Below, piece after piece: positions 55,995 through 64,000 of a stretch of 64,000 nt of DNA. A program made the position numbers and the translations under genes. The stretch lies in contig JANATF010000001.1 of NCBI GenBank assembly GCA_029449245.1, positions 682,001 through 746,000 on the forward strand. The letters run 5' to 3'. The notes under the pieces are model-generated. The model worked only from the letters and a program-made list of their open reading frames with translations. It did no database searches and had not been told where the DNA came from. Positions within the stretch are counted from its first letter, which is position 1. Every line of letters begins with the position of its first letter. The stretch comes from Mortierella alpina. Taxonomy: Eukaryota; Mortierellomycota; Mortierellomycetes; Mortierellales; Mortierellaceae.

Positions 55995-58387
55995 CTACTG
56001 CCTGACTTTGCTGAAAATGGTGGGGGTACGCGATGCATCGATCGAGTCCTTGTCCTTGAACTTTTCCTTGATCTGGTCCATGATTTCCTTGATACTTGAC
56101 CGATCCAGATCATCCCTCCGTCCCAGAATGTCTTCTACCAGAGGGATAGGTAGGTCGTGATAGATGCGCTTGGTAGCGTAAAAGTTGAGGTAGGCCGTCT
56201 TCTTGGTGCTGCACATAAACTTGTGCAGCTGCTCAATCGCATCAAAGTCCTGCTCCAAATCGCCCACGGACTTGTAATGCACAAAAAAGTTGAACACCAC
56301 CGCTCGATCCTGCTGCAATCGATCCGTGCATGCCGGGAACTTGAGCTTGACACCCCTATTGCGAAGAGAGTCGATCTGCGCAATAAACAGACGCTCCAGC
56401 ATCCAATCCACCAGTTTGTTGAACATGTAGTCGTTCAAGTGGACCTTAAAGTCGTCGTTGTAGTCCTTGAGCGTCGCGACAATCAACGCCATCGGATCGT
56501 CCTCATACCATGAACTCGTGTGCAATTTGGTGAACGGTTCCTTGACGTCGTTGAATGCCAGATCCAAGAGTGAGTTGGCACCATGTGTCGCCACCTCGAA
56601 AAAGTCATCCATCGTTTCGTTGAGCACGGTCTTGACCTTTGCAAAATTCTCTGGGTCCTTGATCAACCTCTCACTCTCCAGCCTCTGCAGCACCGCGTCA
56701 GCAAACTCTGCGCACTTGATTTGATCGTTCGTCGCTGCCATAATATACTCTGCCAGTCCTGGTGGTGTCGTACTCGGTGACTCGATTTGCTTCTTCATCT
56801 CTGAAGTAATCAATGCCTTCCATTTCTGCTGGTAGTCCTTGATGACCTCGACACACTCCTTGATGACCTGTTCCATCACATTGCTCTGCTGAGAGTCCGA
56901 AGCCAAGCTGACTTGCTGATTGACCATCTCAAACAAAATGTTGGCCGTCTGCATATGGTATAACTTGTCCGCGTCCTTCTCGGGTGCAGACTGACGCTCC
57001 GTAAACTCTGTCGTCGCCGTGTTCATCATGTTGGTTGTCCACTTGATGAGGTTCTTACGGACCAGCTTCAAGTACTCATCCAGCAATCCTTGTTCGTTCC
57101 CATCCAGCAGCTGAGGCTCCAGCAACTCCTCGGTCACGCCCAGCTGGTGGTTCATGTTGGCATAGTACTCTCTGACCCAGCGCAGTAAGTGCAAGATGCG
57201 ACCTCCATCCAGGTCTGGCGAGCTGACAATCTTGTTGGCCAACTCGTACACGTGGCGGTGGTATTCAAGCACAAAGAATGGGAAAATCTTGTAATTGGAA
57301 GGCGAACGCGGTACCAGGTCGTCATAGACAAGCGCCAGATCTGGAAACACGAAGTCCGTTGCATCCAGACACTCGAGCGGTTCCTGATCCACTCTCTCCA
57401 GCAGCAAATTGAACTTGCGCGACACCTCGTCATGCAGAACATCAAAAAACTTGCTCCTGAGCGACTTGACTATCCTCGGGGGTTTATCAGTCTTCTTTCC
57501 ACCGAGGCCCTGGCGCGATGTCCGCCTCTCTGTCTTGGTGGTGACGGCCTTGGCATCTGCACTCTCCTCACTTTCAATGATCTTGATGACGCGCACGATG
57601 ACAGATCCTTGCTTGTTCTTGATGAGGTCGATCATGTTGCGTGACAGCTCCCACAGATACTCTTCAAACTCCTCGATGACCTTGTCCAAGCGGCCAAAGT
57701 ACTGCTTTAGAGTGACCTTGACGTCCAGAGGTTCGTCCCGAGCCATATGCATGGTAGTATTGCGGAGCTGCTCCAGCTTGTAGAGTTGATAATGAACCAA
57801 AAGCAGGTTGGGAGCCGGCCCCAAGAGATCCTTCATGTCCTCGTACATCAGGGTCTTGACCCTTTCCAGATCCTGGTGTAGTTCCTGAAAGTTGTTGACC
57901 AGTGTCTGGGTCGCAACAAAGTTCTGATGTGTTTGCGAAATCTGTGGACGAGAAATAAAAAAGAAAGGGTTGCAAAGGATGTGCGTGTTAGTCTCCCCTT
58001 GTCTCGAGTTGTCTGGCTGCAAAAGAAAACGATATTGAGCTTGGACAAAGAGTGAGTGGAGGGGGGGAGTCTTACCTTGCGGATGCGTGGATAGTCGGTG
58101 ATAAGGCCCTGTGCGTCCTTGCAAAGCGAGTCGATGTTCTTCATGTTGGAGCGGATGCCGAGGACCTGCTCCTTTGTGGTGCCTAGGATATCAAGAGCCT
58201 CCTTGGTCTCCTCCATCTGGTTCTGAACTCCAATCTTGAGCTGTTGATCGACAATAGCCTTTTCGCGCGTCAGCTTCTGGCGCAGGGCCACCAGAGTGGA
58301 CAGGTCATCCGGATGCTTGAGCATGGCGGATATGATGGCGACCTTTGCATCGGGCGAGATGGAAATGACGGACTTTGCGTCCACCAT
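55995..58387 (-). CDS. SEC6: Exocyst complex component Sec6 (EXOC3), two exons
   Basis: Subunit of the exocyst, which tethers secretory vesicles to the plasma membrane. Exons 58387-58076 and 57941-55995 join at phase 0, giving 752 aa. That is close to animal EXOC3 and slightly shorter than Saccharomyces Sec6 (805 aa). The N-terminus is a long coiled coil (TLVALRQKLTREKAIVDQQL, then GIRSNMKNIDSLCKDAQGLI and NFQELHQDLERVKTLMYEDM). The helical-bundle body contains VLEYHRHVYELANKI, LHLLRWVREYYANM and MLERLFIAQIDSLR. The apparent start at 58396 is a TTG, so ATG 58387 is used. It is divergent from the AP-2 sigma gene across 522 bp, placing an exocytic and an endocytic gene side by side. Confidence 0.93.
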
Positions 58388-58909
58388 GATGCTCAATCTG
58401 CCTTGGGCTTATCAGGCTCTCTGGTGATGGGATGGAGACGGGAGTTGCACGGCTGCGAATGGGAGCTGGACGAGTGTGCGTGGGATGGAGAGATGCGGGT
58501 GGGTGGAGAGAAAGGGAGATGGGTAGGGGGAGTGGTGGAGAGAGAAGGAGACAACGAGAGATGAGAAGGCGAAGGTGAAGAGAGGATGGGTACGTGGAGG
58601 AAACGAGACAGGTCTATATCCAGAATTGCAGCACTCTGGCTGGGCGCTATTTTCGAGCACGACCAGAGAGCACTTGCGATGCAGCCTGCAATTCTCTCTT
58701 CTGCTTCATCCATCCCTTCATTCATACATCCATACATCCATACACACTGCACTCATATACCTCCACACAACCCGTTCAGCCTCACACAGCCTTGCTTCCT
58801 TTCTTCCCTGCCCACCTGCCCAACTGCTCGCTGAACATCCCGCCATTCACCGCACCGCCCACCCGTCGCCGCCTCATCATCATACAGTGAACATACCCCT
58901 CGGAGAGTG
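58388..58909. other. Divergent promoter region between SEC6 and AP-2 sigma
   Basis: 522 bp. Part of it (58720-58760) contains repeats of CATACATCCATA type, and both ends are pyrimidine-rich on the respective coding strand. No gene is seen. Confidence 0.6.
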
Positions 58910-59554
58910 ATGGTAACCCCTCCGTCGTTGCTATCGCATCCATCGCATCAATGAACGGCAATCTAGATGTTCCCCTGTTAATCAACCTCTTGCTGCTCAC
59001 CATGACCATCTATCCTCGCCTCAGATCCGCTTTATCCTTGTTCAGAACCGCCAAGGCAAGACCCGACTGTCAAAGTGGTATGCACCGTACGAGGATGACG
59101 AGAAACTAAAGCTCAAGGGCGAGGTCCATCGTCTCGTCGCACCAAGGGACCAGAAATATCAATCCAATTTTGTCGAGTTCCGCAACTTCAAGATCGTTTA
59201 CCGTCGATACGCCGGCCTCTTCTTTTGTCTTTGCGTCGACGCCAACGACAACGAACTGGCCTATCTCGAGGCGATCCATTTCTTTGTCGAGGTCCTCGAT
59301 GCCTTCTTTGGCAACGTGTGCGAGCTCGATCTCGTCTTCAACTTTTACAAGGTACAAAATCTCCTCCCAGCTCTCTTACAACCACGGTAGTTCAATTTTT
59401 TCTATTTGTATCCTATGAGTATTAACCTCCGTCTTGTTGCGGCCGTAACCCACAGGTCTACTCAATTCTGGATGAAGTCTTTCTCGCGGGCGAGATTGAA
59501 GAGACAAGTAAAAACGTAGTCCTGACAAGGCTGGATCATCTCGACAAACTGTGA
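58910..59554 (+). CDS. APS2: AP-2 complex sigma subunit, three exons, first coding exon only the ATG
   Basis: Small sigma chain of the AP-2 clathrin adaptor, which recognises dileucine cargo at the plasma membrane. Exons 58910-58912 (ATG alone, followed at once by GTAACC), 59025-59351 and 59456-59554 give 142 aa, the same length as human AP2S1. The sequence is highly conserved: [73 protein letters not shown] and [11 protein letters not shown]. No ATG in exon 2 is in frame before IRFIL. The nearby ATGs at 58951 and 59002 lie in another frame, so the one-codon first exon is the only model that gives the invariant MIRFIL start. Confidence 0.93.
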
Positions 59555-59787
59555 GGACAAAGGACAGCATGGAAATAGGAACATCATGGACCCCGCTGTG
59601 GTATATAGGAACACGGCGGACCGAGCAAGCCATAATACCAACTTTCACAATAAAAAAGAAGAGTGTGTCATCAGCCAACCATTCCGACAAAAGCCATCAC
59701 AAGCAACGGCAGGAAGACGGGGGCAAACAAATATTTGCAGTAATATTTCTATGGTATATACAAAAAGCACAGGAACTCCAGGAATGC

Positions 59788-61141
59788 TCAAGAGTAAAAG
59801 TCGACGAGCCGGAGTCGTTGAGCGTCTCGAGGATGTCGAACAGCAATTCCTGCATTGATCAATTGTTCGATATGGGGTGGATAATACTCTCCAGGCACAA
59901 GGACGACATAAGGATCAGACGGCCGACTCACAGAAAGATTCATAATATCCTCCAGAACGTGTTTCAACTCAAACGTAGCCGGGTTATCATCCTATTCCAA
60001 TGTAGAGTTGTTTCGTCAATAATTAGCAAATGGAATGTCTATATATCGTCAATGCATGAAGAGCATGAGTTAGCTCAGAGTTTCTTACATCAGGTTGGAT
60101 GGCTGGATAATGTCTGCTCAAGAACCCAGTCAGCTCTCGCATCAGTTCCTGGACCTGTAGTCTTGCTTCCAACATCTTTTGTCGTCCTTGACTGCTCTCC
60201 AGAGTCGATGATGACTCGATCGACAGCGCCAGACCTTCCCGCCTCGCCTGCAAGGCTCGTTTGATCTCGTTCAGTTCACCTAGAAGCTTCTTCTCCGAAG
60301 TCAGCTCCGCCAGTGTATCAGTCAGCTCCTGCTGCAGTCTCGGGATCACGATCCCATAGTCGCGAATCGAATCCAGCACCATCTGACGCACTTTAAGTGT
60401 GGTGACTTCCGGTAGCGCCTCGGGGTAAACGTCGCGGTCTAATGGTTAACAACCAAAACGATTTTCGCCAGCATGAACACCTTATTCGTTCGTAAGATCC
60501 CATGGTGGTTTTCGTCTTCATGGTATCTTACTGGATTGTATCTTTTGGTAGTCGAACTGTAGGCGTGCTTCTTCCAGTCGAAGAATTTCCAGTTGCTGTG
60601 GTGTAAAAGCATCCAGAACAACAGACGAAAATTGTCAGTGTCGATTGCATCGACCATGCGCAAGTGGCACTCATCCCCTATGTTGAGAAAAAAAAACCTA
60701 CTCGGTCTTCTATTGAGCTCGATCCCTGTTTGGTTGCTGGTTGTTTGTCCGCTAGCTGTGCCTTCAGCTAAGAGGCGACATGGCGTAATAGAGCGAAAAG
60801 GCCAAGTCAGGAAAAATGGTTCCTTCTTGAGCGATGCAATTAAACTTTGCGCTCCTTGGCACATTCCCTGATCCTATTACCTTCTCCAGGCGCTCAAGCT
60901 TGCTGATGCATCTCTGGTGCAGTATCTCTCCCGTCGCCCGCAGGGCCTCCTCACGTTGACGTGCGTACTTTGGATCGCGCTGGACGCGTGATGGTTTGGG
61001 CACGGCTGTCACCGATGCCGTGTCTTGATTAGACGCATCCTGAGTACTGCCGTTCAATGGTGTTGATCGACTCTCCTGTTCCGAAGCCCGGTGCAACATC
61101 TCCTCCAGCTGTAGACTCTTGCTTAATTCCTGTTGGCTCAT
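59788..61141 (-). CDS. CENPK: Inner kinetochore protein CENP-K (Sim4/Mcm22 family), four exons
   Basis: CCAN subunit that links centromeric chromatin to the outer kinetochore. Exons 61141-60881, 60595-60532, 60438-60089 and 59991-59788 give 292 aa (human 269). Family evidence is strongest at the C-terminus, where DPYVVL, then YYPPHIEQLINAGIAVRHP and RLRLVDF correspond to the DPYV, Y-x-E-x-L-x-x-x-GIA-x-RHPED and RIRL-x-x-F blocks of CENP-K. The middle is a long coiled coil (QQELTDTLAELTSEKKLLGE, then LARLQ-like heptads), and FLSRHYPAI fits the segment before the C-terminal domain. The N-terminal 60 residues are Ser/Thr/Gln-rich. ATG 61141 is chosen because the longer reading starts at TTG. 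It converges with AP-2 sigma and is divergent from the Acinus gene 176 bp away. Confidence 0.85.
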
Positions 61142-61317
61142 GTGGGTCTGCAAGAGATCTTTACCGCACGTTGCGCGCTCATATCAGTACGGGCGCGTCG
61201 TGACGGTCAAATCGACGTCACGTAAGGAGCGTTAAGTTGGATTGACGATCCACTTCTTGCTCTTGACATCAATCCTTTTCCCTGTACACAAATCACCTCG
61301 CTTACAACCCGCTGGCA
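61142..61317. promoter_or_regulatory. Compact divergent promoter of CENP-K and Acinus genes
   Basis: Only 176 bp separate the two start codons, so both promoters and both 5' UTRs must lie here. It contains CGACGTCACG at about 61213-61222, a seven-of-eight match to the CRE/ATF palindrome TGACGTCA. No TATA box is evident. Confidence 0.5.
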
Positions 61318-63195
61318 ATGATCGATCCTAGCACACTCAAGGTCACGGAGCTTAAGGCAGAGTTAACTGCACGTGGATTGCCGACCAAGGGTCTGAAAAA
61401 GGACCTAGTTGACCGACTGCAGGAGGCTCTTGATGCCGAGGGTACAACCGATGCCCCCGCTGATTCTGCGTCCGAACCAGACGTCGCCCCCAAGGGCCCA
61501 GTAGACGTTGAACAAAGCAACACCAGCGAAGACACAGACATGCAAACAGGACCCACGATTGAGACAGAGGCAAAGGAGATTGCGCAAGTCGTCGAACCCG
61601 TGGCAGAGCCCACGGCAGCCCCAGCTCTGAACGATCTCGTCGCCGCCTCAGTACCAGAGCCAGCAGTCCAAGAGTCCGCTTTTGTCGATGTAGTGAAGCC
61701 AACAACAGCATTAGAACCTGCTCCAGAATCAAACAACATTTCACAAGAAGGCTTGATCGATACAACCAGTGCGGCAACTCCACCAGCAGATACGGAGTCA
61801 AGGAAACGCAGCCGCGACAACGATGATGACTCTGCAGATCAACGGCAAGATTCGTCGTCTCCCGACGACACAACAGCACCTGACACAGCCGTCAAGAAAC
61901 AAAAGACTCTTGCGATCAAACGACAGGACACGGAAAAGATTGCTGCAGCTGTGAGAGAATCGGTTGAGGCGGACGCGCGTCGCCGGAGTGCAGCTCCCTC
62001 ACCTTCACCTGCCCCTAGGCGCTCGACATCCACTACTTCTGTATCAGCCGCTACTGACAATTCAACGGCACCTGTCATCCCTGAGGATAGTTCTGATCAG
62101 TCAACACTTTCAGGAGCACCTATATCACCCAAGGATGATAGAGCAGTGAATAAGCGCATTGATGCACGGTCTCTGATGGAAAGGCAGATCATGTTAGCAG
62201 CTATAGATCGTCAGCCTGAGGGTGCACCTTCAAACGCAGCTGATTCAGTAGAGGAGGAGATGTCGATGAAAGGTACTTCGTTCTAACGTGCTTACATGTG
62301 CATGGTGTCTTATCCGATTATACTTTGTGTCTTAGAGGGAATATCTAATAGAGTCCCTATGCTTTTTAGATGATGCTACACCAAAGGCCGCAATGCCCTC
62401 CGAAACAACGCGCGCACTCACTATCACCAACTTTGTTCGGCCTCTGACGGTCAATCAGGTTAAAAGGATGCTTTCAGAATTCGGCGAGGTTGAGATCTTG
62501 TGGATGGATAGTATCAGGACGCACTGTTATGTCACTGTACGTATAGCAAAACTCATGAGTGGCATTAAGTATCGGCTTTCTTTTTTTCGAAACGGCATCA
62601 CGCTTACTCTTATATTTTTTGTAAAAAAAAAAAACAACACTACAGTTTACGGAGAAACAATCAGCGGAAAAGGCGTACGCGCAAGTCAAAGGTCAAATCT
62701 TTCCAAAGGAGACTGGCAGGCCATTGGAACCTCATTTCATCACACCCGAAGCCGCAGCGTCGAGCATCGAGGCTGCAGAGCTTGCACAAAAGCATGGCAA
62801 GAAGCCCATTGTTTATACTGGAGTTGGTGCTGTGGCGGCGGTCGTTACACCTAAGCGTGCGGCTCCCATTGCGATACGCAAGGACGATGTTGAGGGTAAG
62901 AGACACTCTTTTTGGATCTGCTAAGGACTCTCTTCATGGACGCTGCATGTTTTAAGATCTTGTGGGCTAATTACAGTGAGGAAATTGGTGTTCCTGATCT
63001 TACCATTTTTTAGTCGTATTCAGGCGGGACAAGGCTGTGGTTGAGCAGCCGCAGATCGTGCAACCAGCCGACCTATTCAAGCTTACAAAGGCTCAACCTC
63101 CGCTCTACTACAAACCCATGAAGGAGCCGCCAGTACCTGAAGCGAGCATCCTTTCAACAGAAACCGCGCCCGCAGCGGCTGCAGAGGCTAAATAA
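61318..63195 (+). CDS. ACIN1: Acinus homologue (SAP domain, RRM, RSB motif), four exons
   Basis: Scaffold of the ASAP complex (Acinus-RNPS1-SAP18), an exon-junction-associated splicing regulator. Exons 61318-62272, 62370-62536, 62646-62895 and 63014-63195 give 517 aa. Residues about 5-39 are a SAP domain (LKVTELKAELTARGLPTKGL, KDLVDRLQ). A long acidic and Ser/Thr/Ala-rich linker with a nuclear-localisation-like KKQK follows. The divergent RRM spans about 333-410: RALTITNFVRPLTVNQVKRM, LSEFGEVEILWMDSI, HCYVTF and AEKAYAQVKGQIFP. The RNPS1-SAP18-binding motif is at 477-492 (DLFKLTKAQPPLYYKP), matching the DLFRKTKA-x-P-x-IYW pattern of animal Acinus. It is much shorter than human ACIN1 but has the same domain order. 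The family is absent from Saccharomyces. Confidence 0.9.
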
Positions 63196-63508
63196 CCAGC
63201 CAGCCTTTTACTCTTGTTTTTTTTTCTTTTCTTTCGTTGCTCTTACAATTGAACGTTGGAATAGACCGTTCAAGATTCTGTACACGAATTAGCCTTTCTA
63301 CACATGATTGCCACAGCCGTCCAGGGAGAGAGAACATAAAAGAGAGACAGCACCATCATTTCTTCTTTTTAATTAGCTTTGTCTGTTTCGTTTCCAAATC
63401 ACTCGTTTAGACTAGTCCAGGAAGCAAAGTGTCCTGGTGTAATCCCGAAAGAAGAGAAGAAAAAATCAGGCAAGCCAAATGTTGAGGGGGGGTCCAAAAG
63501 AAAGATAT
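63196..63508. other. Convergent 3' flanks of Acinus and eL32 genes
   Basis: Contains T-rich tracts near 63217-63240 and 63360-63371, consistent with 3' UTRs. No gene is seen. Confidence 0.6.
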
Positions 63509-63814
63509 TTAAGCCTCGGTTCTGACGCGAGCGTTGGCGTTGGTGACGCGGATGTTGAGCTGCTGGGCACGCTCAACAATGGCAATGCGGTTGCGGGACG
63601 AGACGTTGTGGGCAATCTCGGCAGCAAAGGTGCGGTTGTGCATCAACAAGAGGTTCAACTCGGCAATGTTGGAAACGAGGAACTTCTTGAAGCCAGAGGG
63701 CATCAAGTGGCGGGTGAGCTTGTTGTTACCGTAACCAATCTTGGGCATGGCAATCTGGCCCTTGAAACGGCGACGAACGCGGTTATCAATACCCTTGGGC
63801 TTTCTCCATGACTC
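63509..63814 (-). CDS. RPL32: 60S ribosomal protein eL32, last exon (5' part outside window)
   Basis: The exon encodes the last 101 residues of eL32: [20 protein letters not shown], then [20 protein letters not shown], and the C-terminal [19 protein letters not shown] block. It begins after a TTTGCAG acceptor at phase 0. About 30 N-terminal residues are missing; they should lie in one or more exons beyond 64000. The 186 bases from 63815 to the window end carry no eL32 sequence in any frame and are read as intron. This is a core component of the large ribosomal subunit. Confidence 0.95.
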   Translation of the reverse strand, partial: ESWRKPKGIDNRVRRRFKGQIAMPKIGYGNNKLTRHLMPSGFKKFLVSNIAELNLLLMHNRTFAAEIAHNVSSRNRIAIVERAQQLNIRVTNANARVRTEA

Positions 63815-64000
63815 CTGCAAAGTCGCGAATTTTCAAGGGGGAAAAAAAAGGTAATGATATGTTAGTTTCTGTAAAGAAAAATGAACCCAGGTAATGCCTT
63901 TTCCTGCTCAGTTCGAAAAATCGTTGTCCAGTCGTGGGACAGTAGAGTTGATCGCAGCTTCTCTTTTGATGGCGGCGAAAGCACGACAGGGTGAAGTTGA

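Noticed and set aside
1-64000. tRNA genes, CRISPR arrays, bacterial operons or intact transposons
   Set aside because: No T-arm consensus, regular short spacered repeats, transposase, reverse transcriptase or integrase was recognised by eye; a tRNAscan or RepeatMasker run would be decisive.

Overview
This window looks like nuclear DNA of an early-diverging filamentous fungus. It holds about 20 protein genes at a spacing of 2-4 kb. Most are split by short GT-AG introns of roughly 55-400 bp. Low-complexity Ser/Pro/Gln tracts are common and upstream regions are pyrimidine-rich. The gene set is fungal: a TOK1-type potassium channel, a Pho85 kinase with a Pcl-type cyclin, a peroxisomal Lon, a DUF3712 vacuolar-type protein, and Gpi13. 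It also contains genes missing from the model yeasts: NELF-B, Acinus, an Atos/FAM214 homologue and a TMEM70-like protein. That mix suggests Mucoromycota, most likely a Mortierella relative. This is inference from gene content, not a database match.

Layout. Positions 1-1806 carry a tandem array of a roughly 566-588 bp unit (three copies plus a fragment), followed by about 1.6 kb without a gene. From 3.4 to 21.3 kb all recognised genes lie on the minus strand: a nine-finger C2H2 protein, MIA40, a septin-like GTPase, a TMEM70-like mitochondrial protein, GPI13 and the Atos homologue. A plus-strand GPI-anchored secreted protein follows at 22.8 kb. An 11-exon minus-strand NELF-B gene lies at 23.7-26.5 kb, divergent from the TOK1 channel gene (27.6-31.4 kb). 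Next come a minus-strand protein with a PAS-like segment and a 4.4 kb stretch with no recognisable gene. Then come a plus-strand RhoGAP-like protein, the minus-strand PHO85 kinase and DUF3712 genes, and a plus-strand Pcl-type cyclin and peroxisomal Lon. The right end is dense: SEC6 (-), AP-2 sigma (+), CENP-K (-), Acinus (+), and the 3' exon of ribosomal protein eL32 (-), whose 5' part runs off the window.

Functional links. These are mostly housekeeping genes and there is no biosynthetic or mobile cluster. Two sets of partners sit close together. The Pho85 kinase and a Pcl-type cyclin are 6 kb apart. SEC6 (exocytosis) and AP-2 sigma (endocytosis) are divergent neighbours. CENP-K and Acinus share a 176 bp divergent promoter.

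Method note. Exon boundaries were set by hand from GT-AG sites, reading-frame phase and family alignment from memory. Every multi-exon model given sums to a whole number of codons. Residue numbers are approximate where stated. No database search or RNA evidence was available.
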